A stretch of DNA of 64,000 nt from Hibiscus mutabilis (GCA_019671005.1 CM033732.1:48969392-49033391); one strand, 5' to 3'. Counted from the stretch's first letter, positions 10,493-23,500 are shown. The notes: generated by a model from the letters alone, not told the origin. Numbers and translations are program-made.

Positions 10493-13005
10493 AATAAATT
10501 TTAAGGGCCCCGTTATCCGAGAATAAACGCCCAACCGCTATCACTACGCCTGATACTAGCCCTGTTTACGCTCGGATAAAAGGGCACCGCATTAACAATT
10601 TATATATCATATGCAATCTTAGTGACAAAAATATAAGACATAACAGATAATTTAAAAACAGTAAATATTCACATAACAGAATACTAATCTAACATAAATG
10701 AAATACGTAATTAAAATACACATATACATACCAAGCTTAATATCAGATAAAAACAAACTTAACATGCCACAATAACAAGGTAGGTATAAATACATATATA
10801 GACAAAAACACATATTTCAAGAAGACATACATATTAGAAATAAAATATATTTCAAAATATATGGAACGATATATTATACATTAAAAAAAGACACACTAAC
10901 ACGTAACCTAAAGGTCAAGAGAACATACACATATACAAAAATACAAAACATGCCGTGTACGAGTCAACTAGAACATAACATGCTTAATACGAATAACCGG
11001 ATAAAAAAAGATACATAACTATCATAAACTTAATACACATATACATACAAACATAAAAATACGAGGCATATACGAGGGATATATAATAAGACAAAATACT
11101 ATATTAACATATACGATTATAATACGAACATGAATATTTACATGGAAACATGATCAAAATGAAAAAAATAAAAGTCGGAAAGTAAATTAAAGAACAATAA
11201 TATGTAATTTAAGGACTAAAATGCGAAATAAACAGAACCTAAAAGGATCTAAACTGTAATTGGACCAAAGGCGGACCGAAATGAAAAGTTCAAAAACGCG
11301 GGATGGTTAAAGGGTAATTTTACCATTTAAAAACCGATTCGGTGTAATTTAGGGATTTGGATTGCAAGATTTTGAAATACAAGGGGACCAGAGTTGTAAA
11401 TATACCATGCGGCGAGACAGAAGTGAAAATATTAGAAACGCGAGGGGATTTAGTATGTAATTTACCCATTTAACGAAATAATAATAACTATATAAACCCC
11501 TCTTTTAGGCCGAAACCAATTTTTCCTTCATTTCTTTCATTTTCAGTTTTATAACCCAAACCCTCTCTCTCGTTTTCTCTCAAACCGATCCCATGAAACC
11601 CAGAATCCGGCGGCCGGCCGCCGTACTCTCTGCAGTCGGCCGCCGCTAACCGGCGCCGACGAGCCTAAAACACACACCAAAATAACCTCCGTCTCACCCT
11701 CGACACAAATCCGAGGTTGGATTCAGAGGAAAAGCCTCTATTTTCCCTAGATCTAGGAAATACGAAACGAAAAACCCATTTTTTAAACCCAAAACGAAAC
11801 TACAAGGGGTCTCCCCCTCCCTTCAGTTCACCGTATCTGGCTTGGGGAAGCCGAAAAGGCTTGTCACTGATGAGGGGAGACCCACAAACGGCGACGGTAA
11901 AACAACTCTCTTTTTTTTTTATCTCTTTTGTGTATGCATGCAAAAATAAAAAAAGGGGAAACGAGTATTTACCACTGGTCTGACTTTTTGTATTTCTATT
12001 GTAACTTGACTGGTTCGATTACAACTTGTTCTTTCGATTACAACTCTCTGTTCTTGTCTGTTACCACTCTCTCCGTTACAAAATATTTGTTTCGTACATA
12101 TATATGCCTGTCTTTGGTTTTGGTGCAAGTTGCATATTACTTGCTTTTTTGGATCTGGGTGACATGTTTCTTTCTTCTTGTGTTTGACATGTTCCGAGCG
12201 CGGTGGTTGAAGATCGGCATGGTGCGGCATGGTGGCGGTGTGGGGGGTTCTGCTGCGGCGGCGGCGTTTTCTCGGCCGTTAGATCGGATCGATCTAACGG
12301 TCAAGATGGCTTGAAGGATGAACGGCCCGGATGAAGCCTCGATTTGGTGAAACGGCCCGGATCGTGCCACGTGGAGCTCGGCGAATCGAGGGGTCGAGCG
12401 CGTGGGGCTCACGCACGCGTGCGATATCAAAGCGTTCGCGCGTGGCACTCGAACGGTCCAAACGTGTAGAGCACGCGGCTGGCAGATATTTTGGTCCTTG
12501 GTTAGATCGTGGCCGTTGGATCAGATCTTGATCCAACGACCCACAGTCACCTGCACCAACAATAATTGTAATTAGATAGGGTTTGGGTTTGGGCCAACCG
12601 GGCCTTGTAATTATTTGTAATTGGACTTGGACTGTAATTTATTTATTTGGTTTAATATATATTTTTTGGATTTCATTTTATATATTAGCCCAATAATATT
12701 AGTAATAGTATAATTACAATACCCATACGATAATACAAACGTATATACTTATGCAAACATTAATTAATATAACATACATACGTACATATAATCATAATTA
12801 ACATAACATCTATACACATTAAACAAATACACTCGTACTAAATATAGATGCATACGCGACACACATACACCATTAATACGTATACATACATAGTTTATAA
12901 TATACATGCACATACCACACCTTATATATATATTAGTAAACATATAATATAATATGTATACATGCAACACTAATATGTATTTACAGGTAAAAATGAGTGA
13001 TTACA
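10164..13005 (-). repeat. Right LTR (5' LTR in element sense) of the Tat/Ogre-like element
   Basis: About 2842 bp, the second copy of 387-3243. In element orientation this is the promoter-bearing LTR, and the primer site follows it at 10161. The high identity to its partner suggests a fairly recent insertion. The GTAAT duplication follows at 13006-13010. Confidence 0.9.
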
Positions 13006-13010
13006 GTAAT

Positions 13011-14504
13011 AAATGGAGTGAGCATTGCAAATTGCAAAGAAAATAGTAGTTGGCGAGATTCAGAGTTACAAATTTAAATTGGACATGAAGACCAAAAAAA
13101 AAAAATGATGGTGAGATCAGATGTATCGGTATGTATGCTATCTTGAGTTTTGCTAGTTAATGTATTTCGATCATTTATTTAAGTCTAATTATATTACTTA
13201 ATTTATAAACAAAATATATACTAAAATTGAAAAATTAGGCTAGACTCAAGTTAAATATTATAGTGCTGAAATTCAGCTGAATCGACAACTCAAGTTGCTT
13301 GAACTTGATAATCATCAAATCATATTTGAGGGTTTTTTTAGATAAACTACTTAACGGTTCGATTGAAGTGAAGAATTTGAATAACATACTACTTTTTTTT
13401 CTTTTTTTTTTCGATCAAAACCAATATATTATTAAATAAAGTAACACACAAACATATGACAACAAAAGAATAGGGGATAGAGAAGAATCAACAAAGAACA
13501 TACAAAACACAAACACCAAAACAAAAACAAATAAGAAAATAATAAAAAGAACAGGGGAAAACAACAGAAAAAAGAACAAAAAACATAACAAGGGGAAACA
13601 CAAACAAAATAGTCATCAACCAATTTCGAACGAAGAAAGCAAGAACAACCTCAGAGGAGGCCGAGAGAGAAACATAATTAGCATCCACTCTTCAAGTTGT
13701 ATGTCAAATCTGTTGCATACAGAAACATCGGGAGGTTGAAGAAGATGAAGAGAGTGACCAACAACAAGCACCGTGGTCAGAGGAAAGGGATCACAAAAAC
13801 TGAAAGAACGGTGAAAGTCACGGCGTTGAAGCGCCTCACCGTCAAAATACAGAGGATAAAAATTAAAGGAAGAAACTCTTCTCAACCGTGAACCAAAAAT
13901 CTTCCTCACTCAAATGGGCCCGAACAAAACCAACAATGCCGAGGAGGGGCCTCCACAATGAGCCACACGTAGGGTGAATCGAAACACTCAAAATAAAACA
14001 AAAAAAACAAAAAAAAGGTGAAAAAGGAGAGAAGGAAGAAAAATGAGAAAAAAAAATAAAAAAAGTGACAACTGCTTAAGCAAGCAGCGGCGTCACCCAA
14101 ACAGAACACCTTAACCCTTGTTTTAAGAGAGAAGCAGGAGGAAATTGTTTTTAGAGAGGTTTATGTTGTTTTTCATTTTTTGGCTCTGGGATGAGTGTGG
14201 TTCGGCCTCCCCATTTTTTCTTTAATGTCCATAACAATTTGGTATCTTAATTAATCATGTGATTATGAATAAAAAATTGCTGTCTTTTTCTATGATCAAG
14301 GCCCTGGTGTGGGTGGGTGGGTGGCTGTTAAAGTTATCACCTTTCTGCTGATTGGGAAGGGGCTGTTTTTATTAACGTCCACATAAACTAAATCCTTGTA
14401 AGCCGATAAAACTATGCAACACTCGTGGAAAAAGACCAGCCTCTGGCCCTTTAATTTTAAACCGACAGATATTGAGAATTAACCCTTTTGAAAAAAAACC
14501 CAGT
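13011..14504 (-). other. Intergenic, with a possible retroposed tail at 13390-14110
   Basis: Right half of the LTR-element target, then a minus-oriented segment that ends, in its own sense, in an A-rich tail (plus-strand T runs at 13390-13413). The tail is preceded by a TTTAATAATATATTGG-type stretch, as seen at LINE 3' ends. The open minus frames at 13415-14109 are low-complexity and match no domain I know. No target duplication was found. 14160-14504 is the STN8 upstream region, including a GTGGGTGGGTGGGTGG tract near 14306-14323. Confidence 0.4.
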
Positions 14505-16390
14505 ATGGCTTCCTTGCTCTGTCCAGCTTCAGCTACGCTTCAGCAAAATCATAAAAATCTTTGCTTCTCTCCTCTAAAGTCTATCTCCCAAGTTGATCAT
14601 TTTTCCTTTACAAAGCGTCTCAAAAGTACCACAGGAAGATGCAATGCCTTCTTCGGCAGCATCCCAGATGATTTGTTGGGGCGGTCTTTGTCTCAATTCC
14701 CTATCATCAAATCCGAGCTCGACACGGTTACCGGGGAATTGACAGAGGTCCAGAAATGGGGTTTCATTGTTTTTGCAGGGCTCACGTGGATTTACTTGAC
14801 CGCACGGCCTGGTGTTCTTGTAGGCGCCATTGATGCTTACCTTCTTGCTCCTCTGCAACTAGGATTTGACAACTTGACTGGAAGGAGGAGCTTGAAGAGG
14901 AGTGATTTTCTGGTTGGAGATAAGCTGGGGGAAGGCTCTTTTGGTATTGTTTATTCTGGTGTGATTGTTCCCAAGAATGCTTCCCCTGAAGAAAGAGTTC
15001 CAAAAAGGGGGAAAGCAAAAACAGCGCTGGTCAAGGATGATAGATTTAAACAAAAGGTTATTCTCAAAAAGGTAATTGCTCTGATGATCACATTTGTGCA
15101 TGCACACTGGAATATATATAATTTTGATGCTTTGTTCTAAATTTGGAATTTGTTTTCTTGGTAATCTGCAGGTTAAAGTTGGTGTGCAAGGAGCTGAAGA
15201 ATTTGGAGATTATGAAGAATGGTTTAATTACAGGCTTTCAAGAGCAGCTCCTGAGACATGTGCTGAGTTCCTAGGCAGTTTTGTTGCTGATCAAAACAAT
15301 TCACAGTTCATAAAGGGTGGGAAGTGGCTTGTTTGGAAATTTGAGGTACTATAGCCAGTTTTATGCAACTCTCCTAAGATTAAATGATTCTGGGGATGGT
15401 TTTGTGCAGTGAAGTTTTATTGCATATATGATGTATCTTTCTGGTTAATTAACTCCCAAACATAGAGTCTTCTTTATCAATCTAAATGCATGCAGATTAT
15501 GGAACAATTATCAATTCATGTAAGGATTCTTCTTCTTGGCTCGGCACTAATTGTTAAGATGTCCATGTGACAGGGAGATCGCACACTTGCTGATTACATG
15601 AAAGATCGCAGCTTCCCTTTAAACATAGAGTCTGTCATGTTTGGACGTGTACTGCAAGGGGTGGAATCTGTTAAACGGAATGCATTGATCATCAAGCAAA
15701 TAATGCGGCAGATTATTACTTCGCTTAAGAAAATTCATGACACGGGTATCGTTCACCGTGATGTAAAGCCGGCCAACATCGTGGTGACGAAACGCGGACA
15801 AATCAAACTCATAGATTTTGGGGCAGCAACAGACCTTCGCATTGGCAAGAACTATGTGCCAAACCGTACTCTGCTTGATCCCGACTATTGTCCCCCTGAG
15901 CTATATGTCCTACCAGAGGAAACACCAAGTCCTCCTCCGGAACCAATTGCTGCTCTTCTTTCTCCGATTTTGTGGCAGGTACAAGAATCTTCCTCTCTCA
16001 TTTCCTTTATTGCAAAGTACAGATTGTAATTTGTAATCATTGTTGCAGCTCAACAGTCCTGATCTATTTGATATGTATTCTGCCGGCATCGTACTCCTAC
16101 AAATGGCAATACCTTCCTTAAGATCAGCAGCCTATTTAAAGAACTTTAATTCAGAAATAAAAGCAGTTCAATATGACTTGAACAAATGGAGGGAGAGAAC
16201 ACGGTTAAGGCCCGATTTTACAATCTTGGACCTCGACTCTGGTCGAGGATGGGACTTAGCGACAAAACTGATTTCAGAAAGAGGTTTCCTTAGAAGGGGG
16301 CGTTTATCTGCTGCCGCTGCTTTGAGGCATCCTTACTTTTTGTTGGGTGGTGACCAGGCGGTCGCTGTTCTTTCGAAATTCAGCTTTTAA
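14505..16390 (+). CDS. STN8: STN8-type thylakoid Ser/Thr protein kinase, chloroplastic
   Basis: Four exons at 14505-15071, 15172-15345, 15574-15978 and 16049-16390, all with GT-AG borders at phase 0. They join to 495 residues, the length of Arabidopsis STN8. In the family this kinase phosphorylates photosystem II core proteins (D1, D2, CP43, PsbH) in high light and helps PSII repair and thylakoid folding. Residues 1-47 are Ser-rich and basic, like a transit peptide. A hydrophobic segment lies near 85-110. The kinase shows the Gly loop GEGSFG (142-147), HRDVKPAN with Asp310 and DFG (328-330). An in-frame TTG upstream is not a start; ATG 14505 is the first Met. STN7 is the alternative, but the length and lack of a long tail favour STN8. 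Confidence 0.95.
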
Positions 16391-16920
16391 CTAAGGTAAT
16401 GTGCCTCCGGTGGGGTGAGTATATCTTTGCCCTTTCGAGATATATTCATTATTATTTCTTTTGATCCTTGCCAGCCTTCTCCACAAGCTGCTCAATATAT
16501 TCAAAATGTACTTACACTTTCAACATACCCTGCAGCTGTTACAATTACACCATTGATATTGTTTTTAATAGCTGATTCGATATCCAAAGTCATACATTTT
16601 CATTTTTAAAACGGATCAATTCCAAAACATGGTTGTTTTGAGCTTGACATATCAATTTTCTATAAGAATTCAAATATATACCATAATATACAATATCATT
16701 TGGAGGAAATATATGCCATAATAGGAACATGTATAGTTAGTTGTTTGATCTTTGTCCTAAAAGGATCTTCATCGGTAAACAGTTTCACAGATCATTGTGA
16801 TAGAGCAATGTCTGCAAAGCATTTATCTTACTGCAACCCCAACGGCATTTCCAAGAACACCTGGAGTTAGAGATAAGCAAGTGTTGTAGAATGAAGGGAT
16901 ATTAATTTGGATGTTGAATG
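16391..16920. other. STN8 3' flank
   Basis: Downstream of the STN8 stop and likely to hold its 3' UTR. It is AT-rich with no supported gene. The minus strand near 16835-16875 reads like a short conserved peptide (GVLGNAVGVAV) next to the mannanase remnant, but I could not assign it. Confidence 0.45.
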
Positions 16921-17128
16921 AAACTTTGTAAAGACTATCCCTTTGCCGTAGTTCATGTAGTCTATTCCAACGGGGAACAGCTGCCACAAGAGGCTCCCGA
17001 CCCCAGTCTCACCTTTCTTTGTCGAGTACAAGAGTGTCTTATACACTGCTAATAAGGGTGTCTCAGAATGATGAGTTGTAGCACGTGTCTTTCATGGACA
17101 CACCAAACTCGGGGAAGATAACTGGCAT
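16921..17128 (-). pseudogene. Remnant of the 3' end of a mannan endo-1,4-beta-mannosidase gene
   Basis: The minus strand first reads MPVIFPEFGVSMKDTCYNSS, then has an in-frame TGA, resumes DTLISSV, hits TAA, shifts frame, and resumes with LLYSTKKGE and GSLLWQLFPVGIDYM. These are the last conserved blocks of plant GH5 endo-beta-mannanases, including the EFGVS segment with the catalytic nucleophile Glu. Two stops and at least one frameshift show it is dead. A possible upstream exon remnant lies at about 17270-17400, ending in a GTAAGT-like donor, but it is too decayed to be sure. The remnant faces STN8 tail to tail. Confidence 0.7.
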
Positions 17129-18264
17129 CCCTAGTTATGTCTGTGAATGTATTAACTCTATTTAGCACTGCCTACATTGTCAAAAGATAAAATAAACAAG
17201 CAGACATAAACTGAGTATGTCTGCAAATCCAACAAACAAAACTGCAACATATATGGTTGAAAACAACTTACCTTAACATGGGCATTGTAGTAACTTTAAG
17301 TGTTCGATGCGAGAGGAACTCATCATCAGAAGTCAAGTTGAGGCCTGCAGGCTGCAACATTCCCCCACTTCACATTTTGTACCTTGCCATTTCAAACAAA
17401 AATTGCAGGGCAACATCATTCTTAACAGTTAGCAGTCCTATTTTTTCGCATGAAACTTGATTTCATATTTCAAATGTGAATAATTCTGAAATCTAAATAA
17501 CTACAAAACTTGTATTCAAGAACAATCAGCAAAATTTGAGAAATCAAACCAACTTTTGAACTTCAAACTACTACTAATAAGTCAAAAACGACGCACAATC
17601 CCAATTTCCAAAGAATCTTTACAATTCTAGGCTGGTACTATTTTGTATACAATAATGGAGAAGATGACAAATTCAGGAGTTTTTTTTATATACAAGAATG
17701 GAGAAGATCATACACATATTTACAGCGAGGAACCAGAAATTAAGATAAGATGAACAAAATATAATTAACCAACAAAAGGAGGCAAAGTTCAAATGAGTTA
17801 AAAATCAGGGTCCAAATAAATAAATATCTCATTATACTTTTTAATAAAAAAATTGAAGGGCACGGCCCCAATCCCCTATATACTTCTGTCCCTAAACCTA
17901 TTAATATTATCGAGTCTAATTACTAGATACGACTCTTCCTTTGAAATCGATGCTCCGTTGCATGACAGGGGAAGGAGACGACTCTTCCTTGTACAACAAG
18001 GAAAATAAAACGAAAAATTAGAGATGAGATGGATTTTAAGACAAAAAATAAAGGGTTATTTCACCCAAAATTTAATTTTATTTTAAAATATGATTAATTG
18101 TATATAGAGTCATTGAGAATTTTAATATTCATGTAAAAATTATTTAAAAAAATTAATAATGTATAACATTAGTAGTGTGTAGCGGTATGTGTCACCATGT
18201 GGTAGACTTTTTCCTTTCATATATATGTTAAATTTTTCTCTTATTCTGTGATTGAGATGGATAA
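17129..18264. other. Intergenic, AT-rich
   Basis: Apart from the possible mannanase exon remnant at 17270-17400 I see no gene. The sequence is AT-rich up to the 9-bp target duplication that begins at 18265. Confidence 0.5.
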
Positions 18265-18273
18265 TTATCTTTA

Positions 18274-20154
18274 GGGTAAACTACACCAGTGACCACCGAA
18301 CTATTTTGGCGTACCTATTTTGACCACAGAACTATCGAACTCGTCAATCAGACCACCAAACTTATTAAATTGACCTATTTTGACCACCTCCGTTAAAAAA
18401 CTAACAGAGGGGTGACGTGGCAATTAAGAAAAATTTGTAAAATTACACATTTAGCCCTTGTTATTTACTTATTAAATCAATTTGATCTTAATTTTAATTT
18501 ATTTAAATGACGACACGTGTCCCATTTATTTTTAAGTTTTAATTTATTTAATTAATAGATTTAACCAACCAACCAGATGGTGACATGTGTCACCATCTGA
18601 TTGGCCGTGAACAATGAGAAGAAATAAAACTGAAGGGAATTGCACCTGTAGAGAATTAAACCCACGCAAATAGAATGGAAGGGTAATGCTCCAGCCACTA
18701 AGCCAAGTTCACTAATACGATATGAGATACTAATATATTTTATTAAATGATTACTTTGTTGGTGAAAACTAAAGAGGGGAATTAATGGGATTCGAACTTA
18801 GGACTAATTGTACGAAACTAAAATGCTAAACCACTAAATAAACCTTATAACATAGGAAAATGTTCAAATATTTTTTTCACATGTAAATTAAATCAAACTT
18901 AGATCACTTGAGATATGTATAATCACACAAACATTCGATTTAATTTAAATATAAAAATTATTAAATATTAGATTTTAAAAAATATTCGATTTCAAAGAAA
19001 AGAAATTCGATTTAAAAATTTTGAATATTTTTTCTTTTTCATATTTAAATTAATTCGAATATTTATTTAAATGTTAAATCGAATATTTATTAAAAAATTA
19101 ATTCAATTTAATATTTAAATCGAATATCAAATATTTATTAAAATATTAAATCAAATATTTTTTTCTTTTTCATATTTAAAAATTCAAATATTTTTTCTTT
19201 TTCATATTTAAATTAAATCAAACATTTATTAAAATATTAAATTGAATTAATTTTAATAAATATTCGATTTAATTTAATTTTTAATAAATATTCGATTTAA
19301 ATTAAATATTTAAATATTTGATTTAATATTTTAATAAATATTTGAATTAATTAAATATTTTTAATAAATATTTATTAAAATATTTATTCGTTTTAATATT
19401 TAAATTAATTCGAATATTTATTAAATATTTGATTGAATTTAAATATGAAATAGAAAAAATATTCGAATTTTTTAAATCGAATTTCTTTTCTTTGAAATTG
19501 AATATTTTTTAAATTGAATATTTAATAATTTTTAGATTTAAATTAAATTGAATGTTTGTGTGATTATACGCATCCCAAGTGATCTAAGTTCGATTTAATT
19601 TAAATATGAAAAAATATTCGAACATTTTCCTACGTTATAAGGTTTATTTAGTGGTTTAGCATTTTAGTTTCGTACAATTAGTCTCGAGTTCGAATCCCAT
19701 TAATTCCCCTATTTAGTTTTCACCAACAAAGTAATCCTTTAATAAAATATGTTAGTATCTCATATCATATTAGTGAACTTGGCTTAGTGGTTGGAGCATT
19801 ACCCTTCTATGTTATTGGTGTGGTTTCAATTCCTCACAAGTGCAATTCCCTTCAATTTTATTTCCTTTCATTGTTCACGGCCAATCAAATGGTGAAATGT
19901 GGTTGGTTGGTTAAATCTATTAATTAAATAAATTAAAATTAAGATCAAATTGATTTAATAAGTAAATAATAGGGACTAAATGTGCAATTTTACAAATTTT
20001 CTCAACCGCCACGTCACCCCTCTGTTAGTTTTTTAACGGCGATAGTAAAAATAAATCAATTTAATAAGTTTGGTGGTCTGATTGACGAGTTCGATAGTTC
20101 AATAGTCAAAATAGGTACGCTAAATAGTTCAGTGGTCAGTGGTGTAGTTAACCC
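18274..20154. mobile_element. Mutator-like foldback element with 9-bp target duplication
   Basis: The two ends are inverted copies: GGGTAAACTACACCAGTGAC on the left and its diverged reverse complement ending GTGTAGTTAACCC on the right. TTATCTTTA is duplicated perfectly at 18265-18273 and 20155-20163, the 9-bp hallmark of Mutator-like elements. The arms stay complementary for most of their length, so the 1.9-kb element is close to one large palindrome centred near 19215 on an AT-only core of TTTAAAT and ATTCG motifs. It encodes no transposase. Each arm carries two segments with tRNA-like A and B boxes (18641-18715 and 18785-18850 on the left; 19641-19700 and 19779-19835 on the right). Confidence 0.9.
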
Positions 20155-20163
20155 TTATCTTTA

Positions 20164-20561
20164 AAGAGATTCGGGATGGTCAGAATCTAATCTCTGGATC
20201 CACCTAGGCCCCAATGATAGCCTGCAGCCACTGCATGGGCCGGGGAGCAATCGCCACAGGCCTTGTGGTCCTTATCAGCTTATGGGAATGTCTTGGTTTT
20301 GCTCAAACCACCTTATCCTTGTAAATCAAAACAAATTTAGCTATGCAACTGTATTATAGGGTTCCAATTCCCTGGACCATGATGATGACATTGACAACAA
20401 CACAAAATGCTAAAACTATGTCTCTTTACAGGCAATACAAGACCAATTACATATCAAATCTTACTTCTGTACAAACACCTACAGTTTTCTATGCACTTGC
20501 AAAGTAACCAAATGATAAAAGATTATAGACATTAAAATAGATAGGAATTGAGCAAAAGATG
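20164..20561. other. Intergenic, 3' flank of the BPP-like gene
   Basis: Lies downstream of the minus-strand BPP-like gene and probably includes its 3' UTR. No coding potential or repeat was recognised. Confidence 0.5.
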
Positions 20562-23500
20562 TCATAACAGGCCAAAAGGTTCAGGCACAGGCTCAAATCC
20601 ATTATCAGAGATGGATAGTTGATCAGATGTATCATCGATGCTATGCAACCAGTTCGTATTTTTCAAGTCCTCTTTTAGCAATATAACATCATATCCGCTA
20701 CTCTCATAGATGTCCAACCCGCTTACTTTGGCAGAGTATCTCCCATCATGAGAATTACTTCCATTCTCTGCAGCTCTGCTAATACTATTTCCATTCTCAG
20801 ACAACTCACCATTTTTCAACCTACTAGAGCCTCCGTTGCAATAATCAGAGTCCGAAGCACTTAAGGAATGCCGAGATTGGGTTTTAGAAGTACCAGATCG
20901 ATTTCTCTGAGAAAACAGAGTAGTGCTTGAAAGGATTCTAATGCTCCCTGTTCCATTTTTCATGTCCTGCATTGGAGATTACGAATGTTGTTAGGATTAT
21001 CCTACATCATAGAGTACATATATCCCACGGAAGTAAGAACAACTGTTATTAATATACATGATTCAGTCTCTCACTAGGGCAGAATCATATATTGGGAAGA
21101 TCACAAACAATTCCAACTATTAAACATACCATTGAAACTCCAAGCTATTACCCAGAAATCCAGGTTCACTTTCAAGACACTTACAAATTCTGATAAAACT
21201 TTTGGATCATATCTAATGTTATCTATAACAATAACATATTTGAGTTGAGGGGGACACCAACAATTACTATCTACTTGAATGATACTATTCCTATCCCTTA
21301 GCCGCATTTAAATTGCTTAGACATGATTAAGAATAGAAAAGGTTTTAGAGCACATCAAATGGCACAATATTTGCAACAAGCAGACTTTCATGAGGAATTA
21401 ACAGTGTCATTCAATAAAAAAAGTAAGGGGATAGGCATACCTTATGCCTAATAGTCATATCCACTGATTTTTTTGTGATGGTCCTCCCAAATCCCGGGCT
21501 ATCTGCAGTGGTTGTTGAAGACTTTAAAGGTTTCCGCGTAGCTAAACCGGAGACAGGTGAGTTCTTCTGCGACTCGTGTATGTCAGATGCATGCCCATTA
21601 AAAAGAACATGAGTTCTTCCGTGGGGTTCTGCAAGTCTTGCTCTTGTGAAAATTGGTGATGAATGTCTTCTTGGCATAGTGTCTTGGTTTGCCTTCATGG
21701 TGAAAGAACCACCAGGCCTAGACCTTCCAGCAGAGATTGACCTATCAGGCAAAGTTGTTCTAAGGTTTGCTGGTGTGTCAAGAAGAAAGTCAGGGAGTAC
21801 AACTGGATTCTGTAAGGGCCGGACTCGTGGACCTGGGGAGCTTGGTCTGGAGGCTGGAGCTGCACCGTGGCCATTTAAAACAATGCGCCCAGCAGAAGGT
21901 GAAACACCGGCTTCTGAAGATAAAGAATTCCGACGTGTGGGAATTGTTGAGCGAGAATTTGAACAAACAGCTTTTGAGTTCAAGTTTGCATGGATTTGTG
22001 GCCTAGAAGTTGGAGTTGATGCCCTTGAACTTTGTGAGGGTCGGCTATTGTCAATATAAAAGCCATTGGGAGATGAACGAACTTTTGAAGGGGTTGAGGA
22101 ACGTGATGTTGAGAGGGGAGATGGGGTTGAAGGTTTTGCTGTAGATGGTGAGCAAGTAATAGGAGAGGATGGTCTAGTGTATGATGATACAGAAGCCGAG
22201 CTTGTATTAAGAATTGGAGTGCCGCTGTTTGAGGAATAGTTACTGTATGAAGAAACAGAAGGCCGAGTTACTGAACTGCTTCTGGTGGGTTTTAAGGAAT
22301 GATAACTCTCTGATTGTGAAACTGAAAACTGGAACAGAAAGATAAGATATAAATTAGTCATTGAAAACTCCATGTGTCTGAGGCATTGGCCAATTGAATG
22401 GCTAACTAAACAGGAATCAAATGCCAACCAAAAGAGAGAGCAACTGCATAAACATTTATCCCCAAATAATTTAGCAGAATTTGTGGCAACATAAAAGTTA
22501 GGGCAAAACCAGTTAAAAAGTAAGGAAATGCATACCCTTGAAGCCTTTGTGATTGAAATTGATCCAACTTTGAAATTTCTTCTTGGAGCTAGCGCCACCT
22601 TTGCAAACTGAGATTTAGACCCCTCAGATGAAGGAAAAAATGGAGTTCCAGGAGGAGTAAGAAGCCTAATGACAAAAGTAGTTATTATAAATTAGAGAGA
22701 CAGATTTTCGAGCACTGATTCTGAATTTAAATTCTCAATTGAGTGACAAATTACCCAAAAATGTGTCCAAATGTTATTTTACCACTAACGCTACTAAACT
22801 TTACATATTAGAACTTAGGGTCTAAATATTCATCAAAGAGTTCATTTACTTCTGTTAGCCAAAATTGAACATATAACAATATTATCATAAACTTTTCAAT
22901 CCAAATAAAGACAACATGATAATGGTGACTGGCAGAGATTCACATGGATGTAGTTCATTTAGATGTTAGTGTTCTGCATTCGTTTCATCGCAAAGCAACC
23001 TCAAAGTTGTTGAATAAAGGGGGGAAAACCTCAAAGTGATATTCTACACAGACTCGAAGCATCACGGCAAAGTGAGTGTGTCTAGTATTATGTTCTATAG
23101 CATTGTAAATTGTTCAAAGGAAATGCCTTTACCTCTCACCTTTCTATTTCCAAAAAAAAAAAAAAAACATTATTGGGAAAAAATGTTACCTATAGGGAGA
23201 ATTTCAATCCTAACTTCACTAAGATAAGAGCCAAAAGATTTAGGTCATGGCAACCAAACAGATCCAAAGAGAATATGATGCAATTGATTAGCTAAAATTT
23301 GGAAATGAGAGACTTGTGATTTATCAGAATAAAAAAGAATCATATGACTAGCAATGATTTACCAGTCGTAGTCATGCTTTTCTCCATCTGTAGACGAAAG
23401 TAGATCAACAAGCCCATCCTTGACGTTTGCTGATCCAAGTGATAGTCTTCTCAGTTTTCCTGAAAATTCAAAATCACCAAAATCCAAACATCAAACTTAC

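Larger units (their letters stand above)
382..13010 (-). mobile_element. Complete Tat/Ogre-like gag-only LTR retrotransposon with target duplication
   Basis: Two near-identical direct repeats of about 2.85 kb (387-3243 and 10164-13005) both read TGTAGCG...GATTACA on the plus strand. They are flanked by the same five bases, GTAAT, at 382-386 and 13006-13010, so this is one intact insertion. The element is transcribed on the minus strand: the primer site lies beside the right LTR and both gag-like frames are on minus. Long LTRs, a tRNA-Arg-like primer site and a tandem-repeat-rich 3' region are known traits of the Tat/Ogre branch of Ty3/Gypsy. No protease, reverse transcriptase, RNase H or integrase is recognisable in the 6.9-kb interior, so it is non-autonomous (TR-GAG-like). 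The lineage is inferred from these traits, not from a pol tree. Confidence 0.88.

Noticed and set aside
13415..14109. Minus-strand Phe/Leu-rich frames as membrane proteins
   Set aside because: Low-complexity A-rich DNA read in reverse; overlapping frames give equally hydrophobic products.
18641..19835. tRNA genes
   Set aside because: A- and B-box matches are present but the arms do not form a cloverleaf with an acceptor stem; they belong to the foldback element.
21411..22598. A 395-residue single-exon gene
   Set aside because: It reads through the third intron of the BPP-like gene; the GT-AG borders at 22535 and 22329 and the family alignment support splicing. Its apparent start is a GTG within exon 3.
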